Source of the DNA: an uncultured Clostridia bacterium
GTDB taxonomy: Bacteria > Bacillota > Clostridia > TANB77 > CAG-508
Length of the DNA stretch: 7,000 bases
Reading direction: 5' to 3'
Assembly (NCBI GenBank): GCA_934167135.1
Contig: CAKPKI010000091.1
Coordinates: forward strand, 1 to 7,000
Of the stretch, positions 1-7,000 are shown in pieces. The translations under genes were made by a program, and so were the position numbers. Below the pieces are notes generated by a model, which searched no databases, was not told where the DNA came from, and saw only the letters and a program-made list of their open reading frames with translations. Position 1 is the first letter of the stretch. Each line of letters opens with the position of its first letter.

Positions 1-440
1 TTTTAGTATATAGAAGTATTGTTAATATAGAAAAATTAAGAAATAAAATAGAAGAATATCAGTTATATGAAAAAATGAAAATAAAAGAATATATTCCTTT
101 ATTTGAAGAATTAGATAGAAAAATAGGGACAGAAATAATGGATGAAAAAATATTTAGCTTTTATCAAAGAAAACACAAAAATCCAATTTATGATAATTAT
201 ATTTTAGAAGATAAAAATAAAAAACTAACAAATGAGAATAAAAGTATTTCAAATCAAAAAGTAGAACTTATGAAAAATTTAGAAAACGAAGTAAAACAAA
301 ATGAAATATTAAATGGGAAAATATATTATTTGACAAATGAAAATAAAGAATTAAAGAACCAATTAGACGGAATTTATGGTTCAAGAAGTTGGAAAATTGT
401 TAAAGGAATATCAAATATAAAAAAAATTATAAAAAAGTAG
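1..440 (+). CDS. Coiled-coil protein of a polysaccharide locus, C-terminal part (5' end outside the window)
   Basis: The reading frame is open from the left edge (first whole codon at base 3) to TAG at 438-440, giving 145 visible residues. An ATG at 75 lies inside this frame but has no ribosome binding site, so the true start is almost certainly upstream. The visible part is highly charged and Lys/Glu/Asn rich. A predicted coiled coil covers roughly the stretch from base 200 to 370, with the hexapeptide LTNENK occurring twice, at codons beginning 225 and 330, exactly 35 residues (five heptads) apart. It is followed by GIYGSRSWKI and a basic tail. Coiled coils ending in an SRSW(K/R) motif are a recurrent C-terminal extension of glycosyltransferases and methyltransferases in rhamnan/O-antigen clusters (family knowledge). 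The catalytic domain would lie outside the window, so the enzyme class is not determined. The stop is only 19 bases before the preferred start of the next gene, so both are probably cotranscribed. Confidence 0.75.
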   Translation, partial: LVYRSIVNIEKLRNKIEEYQLYEKMKIKEYIPLFEELDRKIGTEIMDEKIFSFYQRKHKNPIYDNYILEDKNKKLTNENKSISNQKVELMKNLENEVKQNEILNGKIYYLTNENKELKNQLDGIYGSRSWKIVKGISNIKKIIKK

Positions 441-462
441 AAAAGGAATGTGGAATTTTATG
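441..462 (+). promoter_or_regulatory. Ribosome binding site deciding the start of the GT2 gene
   Basis: AAAAGGA at 441-447 directly abuts an ATG at 448, leaving no spacer, which is too close for efficient initiation. The in-frame ATG at 460 lies 12 bases downstream, slightly long but workable. Its protein would begin MNIVKKV, a basic amphipathic N-terminus usual for these glycosyltransferases. The start at 460 is therefore preferred over 448; the difference is four residues. Confidence 0.5.
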
Positions 463-2193
463 AATATAGTAAAAAAAGTAACTAATTCATTAAAACAAGA
501 TGGAATAAGTGGATTTATTACAAAAGTAAAAAAACACTTTTACAATGAAGAAAAAAGTGAATATTATAAATGGATAAAGCAAAATACACCTTCAAGTCAA
601 GAATTAAAGAAACAAAGAAATTACAAATTTAATTATGCTCCTAAAATAAGCATAGTTGTACCATTATATAATACTCCCAAAAAATATCTTCTAGAATTAA
701 TAAAATATGTACAAAAACAAACATATTCTAATTGGGAATTATGTTTTGCAGATGGGAGTACAGAACCATTAAGTTTTGTGGAAACTATAGCTAATAAAGA
801 CAACAGGATAAAATATAAAATTCTAAAAGAAAATAAGGGAATATCAGGAAATACAGATGAAGCTTTAAAAATGGTAACAGGAGATTATGTAGCTTTATTG
901 GATCATGATGATTTAATACCATTTAATTCCTTATATGAAATAGTAAAAGCTATAAATGAAAATCCAGAAGTAGAATATCTTTTTACAGATGAAGATAAAT
1001 TTGTGGATATAAACAAGAAAACTAGATATGAACCTAATTTTAAACCGGATTATTCTTTTGATACATTTACTAGTTACAATTACATTTGTCACTTTAGTAT
1101 ATTTAAAAAAGAATTAATGGATAAACTAGGAGGATTTAATGAACAATTTGATGGTAGTCAAGACTATGATTTAATTCTAAGAGCAGTAGAAAATGCAAAG
1201 AAAGTAGTTCATATACCTAAAATATTGTATCATTGGAGAGCATGTCCAACATCAACAGCAGGAAGTGCAGAAGCAAAGCCATATTGTTTTGAGGCTGGAA
1301 AAAATGCAGTACAAGAACATCTAAAAAGAAAAGGCTTGACACAGGGAAAGATGGAATTTGGAGTTGCTATTGTAAGAAATAGAGCAGTATATGAAAGAAA
1401 AGAAGATTCTAAAGTAAATATGTTATTATATCTACAAGACGAAAGAATTGATTTAAATAAATTAAAACAGGATATAGAACAAATTACATATAAGAACTTT
1501 GAAATTAATTTAATAGTAACAAATAAAATTAAAGAAAAACAAGGTTATAACGAATTGGCAAATATGCCAAAAGTAAAATCTAGTATAGAAATAGAAACAA
1601 AAGATATTATAAAAACATTAAATAAACTAGTTGAAAAAACAGATAGTGAGCAAATAGTATTTGTTAAAGATATACAAGATATAAAAACAAAAGATTTTAT
1701 AGAACAATTATTAGGATTTATACAAAGAGGTGATGTTGGAGTTATTTCACCAAGAATTATATATAAATATACAAGTTCACAATACAATGGAACAGTATAT
1801 GGTAAAGATAAAGACCAAATAGGATATTTGGATTATATTGATGTTGCAGGAAGCTTTGGGTATATTACTAGAGGGGCAGTAGTTCAAAACTATTCAATTA
1901 TTAAATCAGAATGTATAATGATAAATAGAAGTAATCTTGAAAAAATTGGACAGTTAAATGAGAAAATGGATTATAGTGATGCTATGGCAGATTTATCATT
2001 TTCATTATATAAGAACTGTAATAAACTAAATGTAATAAATCCTCATATTGAATTAGAGGCATTAGAAATTACGAATAAGACTGGAAAAAATGAGTTTTTT
2101 GAAAAATGGAAAAATGAATTAAGCACTCCAGATCCGAATTATAATGTAAATTTAAAATTTGAAAAAGGCAAACTATTTACAGTAAATGTTTAA
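460..2193 (+). CDS. Family 2 glycosyltransferase with degenerate second GT-A-like half
   Basis: This 577-residue protein (581 if started at 448) is a probable cytoplasmic transferase that adds sugars from nucleotide donors to a surface polysaccharide. After a short basic N-terminus comes YYKWIKQNTPS, a lead-in common in rhamnan/O-antigen GT2 proteins. A complete GT-A domain then covers about residues 60-290. It shows ISIVVPLYNTP (63-73), NWELCFADGS, the metal/nucleotide motif LLDHDD (146-151), FTDEDK, GSQDYDLILR (233-242, the acceptor/base region) and IPKILYHWRA. Residues about 315-577 resemble a second GT2 fold by layout (VNMLLYLQ..., VFVKDIQDI, DVGVISPRIIYK, ECIMINRSNLEKIG, YSDAMADLSFSLY), but the expected DD pair and the ED pair are not preserved. 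Tandem GT2 proteins of this size are common in these loci; the specific sugar and linkage cannot be read from sequence. No transmembrane segment or signal peptide is evident. The next gene begins 24 bases after its stop. Confidence 0.88.
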   Translation: MNIVKKVTNSLKQDGISGFITKVKKHFYNEEKSEYYKWIKQNTPSSQELKKQRNYKFNYAPKISIVVPLYNTPKKYLLELIKYVQKQTYSNWELCFADGSTEPLSFVETIANKDNRIKYKILKENKGISGNTDEALKMVTGDYVALLDHDDLIPFNSLYEIVKAINENPEVEYLFTDEDKFVDINKKTRYEPNFKPDYSFDTFTSYNYICHFSIFKKELMDKLGGFNEQFDGSQDYDLILRAVENAKKVVHIPKILYHWRACPTSTAGSAEAKPYCFEAGKNAVQEHLKRKGLTQGKMEFGVAIVRNRAVYERKEDSKVNMLLYLQDERIDLNKLKQDIEQITYKNFEINLIVTNKIKEKQGYNELANMPKVKSSIEIETKDIIKTLNKLVEKTDSEQIVFVKDIQDIKTKDFIEQLLGFIQRGDVGVISPRIIYKYTSSQYNGTVYGKDKDQIGYLDYIDVAGSFGYITRGAVVQNYSIIKSECIMINRSNLEKIGQLNEKMDYSDAMADLSFSLYKNCNKLNVINPHIELEALEITNKTGKNEFFEKWKNELSTPDPNYNVNLKFEKGKLFTVNV

Positions 2194-2217
2194 TTAAAAG
2201 AAAGGATGTAGCAAATA

Positions 2218-4500
2218 ATGAAAGTAGACATATTAATGGCGACTTATAATGGAGAAAAATATTTAAAACCACAAATTGATAGCATTTTGAATCAAACATT
2301 TAAAAATTTTAATTTAATTATTTGTGATGATTGTTCAAAAGATAACACATGGAAAATACTAGAAGAATATGCTCAGAAAGATAGTAGAATAAAAATAATT
2401 AAAAATGATAAAAACTTAGGATATAATAAAAACTTTGAAAAATTATTGGGTTTTGTTACATCAGACTATTTTATGTTATCAGATCAAGATGATTTTTGGT
2501 TACCTAATAAAGTTGAAGAATCATACAAAAAGATAACATCAGAAAAGTTAAATTTAGTTTGTTCTGATCTAGAAGTTGTAGATAAAAATTTAAATACTAT
2601 ACATCCATCTATGTGGGAATATTGGCCAGATTATAATATAAAAGAGAAAATAAAAAAAAGTAGAGATTACAGAAGTTGTTTAATGACAAACTGTATAACT
2701 GGATGTACAACTATTGTTAATAGTAAACTAATAGAAAAATTACTGCCATTACCAGGATATCCAATAGTGCACGATTGGTGGATAGGATTAGTTGCTGGAT
2801 CATGTGGAGAAATTGGGTATATAGAAACACCTTTGATAAAATACAGACAACATGGAAATAATCAAATTGGATATGTAACAACTAAGACAATTTTTAAATT
2901 TACAAGAGGATTAAGAAGACATTTAATAACAAATCATATACAAATATTAGAAGTATTAAAAAAGAGAATGGATGTGTTAAACCCAGAATTAGAGCCTATT
3001 ATAAATGATGGAATAACATATTTAAAATCAATATTAAATGTAAAATTTATTGTTTTAAAAAGTAAGAAACCATTTAAAAATTTATATAGATATGAAGATG
3101 ACAAGTATATAAAACAATTTTCATTAATGTACAATTATCCGTTATTTGCACATATATATAGAATTTTTTATGTTATAAATGTAAAGTTATTTAAGGAGAA
3201 AATAGGAATGAAGCAATTAGCAAAAAAAATATTACAAACATACCTTCCAAAAGTATATGCACCAATACATAATTATAGAAATAAAAAACAAATGGAAGCA
3301 AATGGTGGACTACAATATAATTATGATGTTAATATAGAAGATTATAAGAAATTAGTAGATCAAATGTATGACAACTTTGAGAAACCTGAGAAAAAGTCAA
3401 CATTTGTTCCTTACAATGAAAAGCCTTATGAAAAAACAGAGAAGGATGTGAAAATAATTACACATTATTTGCCACAATATCACTCATTTAAAGAAAACGA
3501 TGAATGGTGGGGAAAAGGATTTACAGAATGGAATAATGTAACAAAAGCATTTCCACATTTTGTAGGACAAATGCAACCTAAATTGCCTCATGATATAGGT
3601 TTTTATGATTTATCACAAAAAGAAAATATAAAAAAGCAAATAGAACTTGCAAAACAATATGGGATATATGGATGGTCAATATATTATTATTGGTTTGATA
3701 GACACAGATTGATGGAAAAACCACTAGACATCATTTTAGAAAATAAAGACTTAGATATTAATTTCTGTATAAATTGGGCTAATGAAAACTGGTCTAAGAG
3801 ATGGGATGGTGGAGATAAAGAAATATTAATGGCTCAAAATTATGAGGAAGAAAAACTAATATATTGTATAAAAGATATGGAAAAATATATTAGAGATGAA
3901 AGATATATAAAGATAGATGGAAAGCCATTAATTATAGTATATAAACCAACATTAATACCTAATGTTAAAATAATGATTGAAAACTGGAGAAATTATTTAA
4001 GAGAAGTTGGTATTGGTGAAGCTTATATAATGGGAGTAAAAACATTTGATATAACAGATGAATATAAAAATATATTTGATGGATTTGTTGAATTTCCACC
4101 ATTTGGAATGGAAATTAAAGTAATGAATAATCAATTAAAATTCTTTAATAAAAACTTTAAAGGAGTTGTATATGATTATAAGAGAATGGTAGATGAGAAA
4201 ACTTATTTAAGACCATTTGACCATAAATTATATAGAGGAATTTTTCCAGCTTGGGATAACTCACCAAGAAGACAATTTACACCAGATATATTCTGGGGCT
4301 CAACACCAAAATTGTATGAAACATGGTTAGAGGATTTAGTAAAAGAAACATTAGAAAATGATGAACTTGATGATAAAATGATATTTGTAAATGCTTGGAA
4401 CGAATGGGCAGAAGGGGCTTGTTTAGAACCTGACAGAAATTATGGATATGCTTATATTCAAGCTACTAGAAATGTTTTAGAAAAATATAAGAGAAAATAG
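2218..4500 (+). CDS. GT2 (rhamnosyltransferase-like) fused to a WbsX / GH99-like domain
   Basis: This 760-residue bifunctional-looking protein probably builds the surface polysaccharide in the cytoplasm. The N-terminal GT2 domain spans about residues 1-220: VDILMATYNGEKYL, LIICDDCSKDNTW, the DxD-type motif MLSDQDDFW (86-94), HDWWIGLVAG (185-194) and PLIKYRQHGNNQIG. This is the pattern of RfbF/RgpB-like rhamnosyltransferases. Residues 220-330 form its helical tail. A linker (331-410) leads to a WbsX-type glycosyltransferase domain (PF14307, GH99-like): ITHYLPQYH (414-422), WWGKGFTEWNNV (430-441), CINWANENWSKRWDGG (517-532), and the hallmark NAWNEWAEGACLEPD (725-739). Both domains look complete. 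The start at 2218 is supported by GAAAGGA at 2200-2206, 11 bases upstream. A strong in-frame ribosome binding site and ATG also sit at the domain junction (ATG at 3208, residue 331). The donor and acceptor are unknown. The stop overlaps the ribosome binding site of the following gene. Confidence 0.9.
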   Translation: MKVDILMATYNGEKYLKPQIDSILNQTFKNFNLIICDDCSKDNTWKILEEYAQKDSRIKIIKNDKNLGYNKNFEKLLGFVTSDYFMLSDQDDFWLPNKVEESYKKITSEKLNLVCSDLEVVDKNLNTIHPSMWEYWPDYNIKEKIKKSRDYRSCLMTNCITGCTTIVNSKLIEKLLPLPGYPIVHDWWIGLVAGSCGEIGYIETPLIKYRQHGNNQIGYVTTKTIFKFTRGLRRHLITNHIQILEVLKKRMDVLNPELEPIINDGITYLKSILNVKFIVLKSKKPFKNLYRYEDDKYIKQFSLMYNYPLFAHIYRIFYVINVKLFKEKIGMKQLAKKILQTYLPKVYAPIHNYRNKKQMEANGGLQYNYDVNIEDYKKLVDQMYDNFEKPEKKSTFVPYNEKPYEKTEKDVKIITHYLPQYHSFKENDEWWGKGFTEWNNVTKAFPHFVGQMQPKLPHDIGFYDLSQKENIKKQIELAKQYGIYGWSIYYYWFDRHRLMEKPLDIILENKDLDINFCINWANENWSKRWDGGDKEILMAQNYEEEKLIYCIKDMEKYIRDERYIKIDGKPLIIVYKPTLIPNVKIMIENWRNYLREVGIGEAYIMGVKTFDITDEYKNIFDGFVEFPPFGMEIKVMNNQLKFFNKNFKGVVYDYKRMVDEKTYLRPFDHKLYRGIFPAWDNSPRRQFTPDIFWGSTPKLYETWLEDLVKETLENDELDDKMIFVNAWNEWAEGACLEPDRNYGYAYIQATRNVLEKYKRK
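3193..3210 (+). promoter_or_regulatory. Possible internal ribosome binding site and start codon at the GT2/WbsX junction
   Basis: AAGGAG at 3193-3198 is followed, after a 9-base spacer, by ATG at 3208-3210, in frame with the 760-residue protein (residue 331, MKQLAKKILQ). Initiation here would give a 430-residue stand-alone WbsX protein. The motif is at least as good as those at the annotated gene starts in the window, and it falls precisely between the two domains. The codons encode FKEKIGM, so chance AG-richness in a Lys/Glu stretch could also produce it. Use in the cell is inferred, not shown. Confidence 0.4.
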
Positions 4501-4512
4501 GAGAATAAAATG
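4499..4512 (+). promoter_or_regulatory. Ribosome binding site overlapping the upstream stop codon
   Basis: AGGAGA at 4499-4504 uses the last two bases of the TAG stop of the GT2-WbsX gene (4498-4500) and lies 5 bases before the ATG at 4510. This arrangement favours reinitiation by ribosomes finishing the upstream gene, so the two proteins are likely translationally coupled. Confidence 0.6.
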
Positions 4513-6072
4513 AATGATGAAAAAGAAATGCTAGTAATTAGAGAAAATTTATCAAAAATAAAAAGGTTCTTTGCAAAGTTTATTTTTATAATAGAATTTT
4601 TTATTATAGGAATTTTTATGACATTTTTCTATAAATTTTTGACTACTAAAGTATACGAAGGATATTATTCAAAATTTTATCTAATTATATGTGGAATTAC
4701 AGGCGGGTTGGCACTAGGAACAATTATATATGCAATTTTAAAAGATAAATATAAAATAGAAAAAATATTTCTAGCGATAGCAATACCAATAGGAATGGCA
4801 TATCTAATATTTCTAATTCCTACATATGCACCAGATGAAAATGCACATATTTACAGAAGCTATGAAATTTCGGAAGGAATTTTATTTACAAAGACAAATG
4901 AAAAAAACTTAATAAAATCTAATATTCCTAGCTTTTTTGTAGAAAATAATCATAAAACATTAAATAAATATAACAAGTTAAATGAAGAAGTAAAAAAAGA
5001 TACAAACTATGAGAATAAAGTAGAGGTTGATAATCCTGCGTATTCATATTTTCCAACATTATATTTTCCTAATACTATTATGTTTTTAATTGGAAGAATA
5101 TTTAATATAAATGGAATTATTGTACTATATTTAGCAAGAATAGTGAATTTTATTATATTTTTAATATGTGGATATTATGCTATAAAAATAATGCCATTTG
5201 GAAAAATATTATTAATGACATATTTGCTAATACCAATGTCTGTACATCAAGCAATATCATTGTCTGCGGATAGTATTACAAATTCAACTATATTGTTGTT
5301 TATAGCATATACACTAAATTTATACTATAAAGAAAAAATAAATAAAAAAAATAAGATTTTATATATTGCTTTGGCTGCACTTGTATCAGTTCAAAAGATA
5401 GTATATTTCCCTATTGTGTTGATATCTATAATTTTAATTAAAGGGAAAGAACTGACAAAGAACGAAAAAATAAAATTTATAATAGCTACAATTGTAGTTG
5501 GATTGGTAGTTGGAGTTTTATGGATATTATTAGAGCCAAAGGGAGAGGCAACAGAAGATATATATGCAATACAAAATAATATAAATTCAGTTGAACAAAT
5601 AAAATTTATACTAACACATCCAATTTCTTATATTAAAGTATTATGTAATACTATTGATGTAAATATTGAAAATTATTATCTATGGTTTATGGGATTTAGT
5701 TTAGGATGGATGGATATAGGAGTGAAAAGAATTTGGTTAGATATATATTTTATAATGTTATTGTTTTCACCATTTTTGGAAAAGAATGATAAAGAATTAA
5801 AAATAGGAGATAAATTGGTTTTTATAGGTACATTTTTAATAATATTTGTATTAACATTAACAGCATTATATGTAGGACATTCTGGAGTTGGAACAGATAT
5901 AGTAAAAGGAATACAGGGAAGATATTTTATACCAGTTGTTATATTAGTATTATTATGTATGTGTGGAAAGGAAAAATATATAAAATTAAAAAATGTAAAT
6001 TTAATATATCCAATACTTATAGTTTTTTTTAATGCTAATATAGTAGGAGCAATAATAAATTTTTTTAAATAA
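4510..6072 (+). CDS. DUF2142 family polytopic membrane protein, possible GT-C-type transferase
   Basis: This 520-residue protein has about eleven or twelve hydrophobic segments (roughly 21-44, 55-77, 86-106, 186-197, 203-224, 232-250, 259-273, 283-309, 322-342, 409-422, 433-456, 471-485 and 496-518). DUF2142 (PF09913) membership is indicated by APDENAHIYRSYEISEG (107-123) just after the third segment, SADSITNS (252-259) and the C-terminal IQGRYFIPV (468-476), all in the usual order. The length fits the family. The Asp-Glu pair (109-110) at the start of a long loop resembles the catalytic acidic motif of GT-C glycosyltransferases, which use polyprenyl-phosphate sugars outside the membrane. Enzymatic function is therefore an inference; DUF2142 has no firmly established activity that I can cite. 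It begins 9 bases after the GT2-WbsX stop and is followed 26 bases later by a diverged paralogue, consistent with decoration or assembly of the glycan made by the upstream genes. Confidence 0.87.
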   Translation: MNDEKEMLVIRENLSKIKRFFAKFIFIIEFFIIGIFMTFFYKFLTTKVYEGYYSKFYLIICGITGGLALGTIIYAILKDKYKIEKIFLAIAIPIGMAYLIFLIPTYAPDENAHIYRSYEISEGILFTKTNEKNLIKSNIPSFFVENNHKTLNKYNKLNEEVKKDTNYENKVEVDNPAYSYFPTLYFPNTIMFLIGRIFNINGIIVLYLARIVNFIIFLICGYYAIKIMPFGKILLMTYLLIPMSVHQAISLSADSITNSTILLFIAYTLNLYYKEKINKKNKILYIALAALVSVQKIVYFPIVLISIILIKGKELTKNEKIKFIIATIVVGLVVGVLWILLEPKGEATEDIYAIQNNINSVEQIKFILTHPISYIKVLCNTIDVNIENYYLWFMGFSLGWMDIGVKRIWLDIYFIMLLFSPFLEKNDKELKIGDKLVFIGTFLIIFVLTLTALYVGHSGVGTDIVKGIQGRYFIPVVILVLLCMCGKEKYIKLKNVNLIYPILIVFFNANIVGAIINFFK

Positions 6073-6082
6073 ATATAATATT

Positions 6083-6101
6083 AAAGGTGTAAATAAAAGT
6101 G
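6083..6101 (+). promoter_or_regulatory. Ribosome binding site supporting a GTG start
   Basis: AAAGGTG at 6083-6089 lies 9 bases before GTG at 6099-6101. The next in-frame ATG codons (17 and 20 codons later) fall inside the first hydrophobic segment and would truncate it. The GTG is therefore the best start for the last gene. Confidence 0.6.
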
Positions 6102-7000
6102 AAGAAAGATAATTTATTAATAAAATTATTAACAATAATAATTTTCATGTTTAGTATGATTTTATATGAAGTAGGTATTTGTAAAATAAATAATATAAAT
6201 TTCTGTAGAATCAGTTTATACTTAGTATTTATAATAATACTGTATAAAAATATAGATAAATTTATTCCTAATGTTACAAAGGGAATAAAGTGGAAAAAAA
6301 TAATATTTATTATTTTTGTGATAAGTGTAATATTTTTGCTTACATATTCTATATTAAAATGGAATTCAATTTATAAAATTGTATTAGTAATGATTTTTGC
6401 TTTGATGGGGACATTAGTGATAACATATATTTCAGAGGATTATATCAAAAATGTAATTGTAATAATATCTACAATAGGAATGCTATTTTCAATAACAACT
6501 AGTTTTCATCATTGTTTAGATGAAAAGAAACATTCAATGTCTGCTATTAATATGGCATTTGGAAATATAAGTTATAGTAAAAATCCATTAAATGAGCCAG
6601 CATTTAATAATATAATGTTTAGTTGTGATATAAATTCGTATGCTAAATTTTTTAAAGAAAAATATATTCCAAATTTAACAAATGATTGGGGAAATAGTAA
6701 AGAGAATGAATATTATTATATTTGTTCTTCACCAGCAGATTATAATTTCATTTTATATATACCATCAGCAATAGGAATTCGATTAGCAACTATACTAGGA
6801 GGGAGTATTGCAGATGTATATATTGTTGGAAGAATATTTAATTTAATTGCGTATGGAATAATTGTAACAATTATCTTAAAAATATTGCCATATAAGAAAA
6901 AAATATTTTTCATAATATATATGTTGCCTATAGCTTTACTATTATCTGCCACATATTCTATTGATGGAATATGTATTGGAATTATAGGATTGTTTATAGC
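6099..7000 (+). CDS. Second DUF2142-like membrane protein, N-terminal part (3' end outside the window)
   Basis: From GTG at 6099 the frame stays open to the right edge, giving 300 codons plus two bases. The start has a short basic N-terminus (MKKDNLLIK) before the first membrane segment. Hydrophobic segments are visible at about residues 8-25, 38-49, 68-86, 91-109, 118-135, 216-235, 239-261, 268-283 and 286-300. It is a diverged relative of the preceding DUF2142 protein. CLDEKKHSMSAINMAFG (139-155) matches the PDENAHIYRSYEISEG region. YNFILYIP, VGRIFNLI, LKILPYKKK and YMLPIALLLSATYSIDG line up in order with SYFPTLYFP, LARIVNFI, IKIMPFGK and YLLIPM...LSADSI. The proline before the DE pair is replaced by Leu. 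The loop between the DE motif and LYIP is of similar length (about 77 residues against 74). The C-terminal QGRYF region would lie beyond the window. It is probably the last visible member of the same operon; function is inferred only from the family and neighbours. Confidence 0.8.
   Translation, partial: MKKDNLLIKLLTIIIFMFSMILYEVGICKINNINFCRISLYLVFIIILYKNIDKFIPNVTKGIKWKKIIFIIFVISVIFLLTYSILKWNSIYKIVLVMIFALMGTLVITYISEDYIKNVIVIISTIGMLFSITTSFHHCLDEKKHSMSAINMAFGNISYSKNPLNEPAFNNIMFSCDINSYAKFFKEKYIPNLTNDWGNSKENEYYYICSSPADYNFILYIPSAIGIRLATILGGSIADVYIVGRIFNLIAYGIIVTIILKILPYKKKIFFIIYMLPIALLLSATYSIDGICIGIIGLFI

Noticed and set aside
75..440. A complete 121-residue gene starting at the ATG at 75
   Set aside because: The same frame is open to the left edge, and no ribosome binding site precedes this ATG. 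It is the tail of a longer gene.
1545..1787. Minus-strand open frame of 80 codons
   Set aside because: It lies wholly inside the GT2 gene on the opposite strand, has no recognisable motif, and is typical chance openness in AT-rich coding DNA.
2934..3134. Minus-strand open frame of 66 codons
   Set aside because: Antisense shadow of the GT2-WbsX gene with no motif or credible context.
3190..3215. The 760-residue fusion as a sequencing or assembly artefact
   Set aside because: The frame and codon use run smoothly through the junction, and no long homopolymer lies at the boundary. An artefact cannot be fully excluded without reads or homologues.
6023..6066. T runs near the end of the first DUF2142 gene (6023-6030 and 6060-6066) as a possible terminator
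   Set aside because: They encode in-frame residues near the C-terminus and no GC-containing stem precedes either run. The next gene follows after 26 bases with its own ribosome binding site.
6740..6952. Minus-strand open frame of 70 codons
   Set aside because: Antisense to the second DUF2142-like gene, whose frame is continuous and shows family motifs.

Overview
The window is very AT-rich, with coding-strand purine (A) bias, almost only AGA for arginine, TGG for tryptophan and no in-frame TGA. Gene starts are preceded by AGGAG/AAAGG-type ribosome binding sites. This fits a low-GC Firmicute (Clostridia-like or a related gut lineage) using the standard bacterial code, not a mycoplasma. The organism cannot be named from the sequence.

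Everything lies on the + strand in one tightly packed run of five genes, the first and last cut by the window edges. In order: (1) the C-terminal end of a coiled-coil protein with an SRSW motif; (2) a large family 2 glycosyltransferase with a canonical first GT-A domain and a degenerate second half; (3) a two-domain protein joining a rhamnosyltransferase-like GT2 to a WbsX / GH99-like domain; (4) a DUF2142 polytopic membrane protein; (5) a second, diverged DUF2142-like membrane protein starting at a GTG and running off the right edge. Gaps between genes are 9 to 26 bases, one ribosome binding site overlaps the preceding stop codon, and no promoter or terminator is visible. The set looks like the interior of one operon.

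The genes read as part of a cell-surface polysaccharide locus (rhamnan/O-antigen-like wall polysaccharide or capsule). The cytoplasmic GT2 and WbsX domains would build the glycan on a lipid carrier. The two DUF2142 proteins, with a GT-C-like acidic Asp-Glu motif in an early loop, may act at the outer face of the membrane to decorate it. Flippase or ABC exporter, polymerase and sugar-nucleotide genes are not in the window, so the sugar and export route cannot be stated.

The most notable points are a well-placed in-frame Shine-Dalgarno and ATG exactly at the domain junction of the GT2-WbsX fusion (suggesting fusion of two formerly separate genes, or two products from one gene), the decayed second GT domain in gene 2, and the tandem diverged DUF2142 pair. 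I saw no mobile element, CRISPR array, RNA gene or clearly new defence system.
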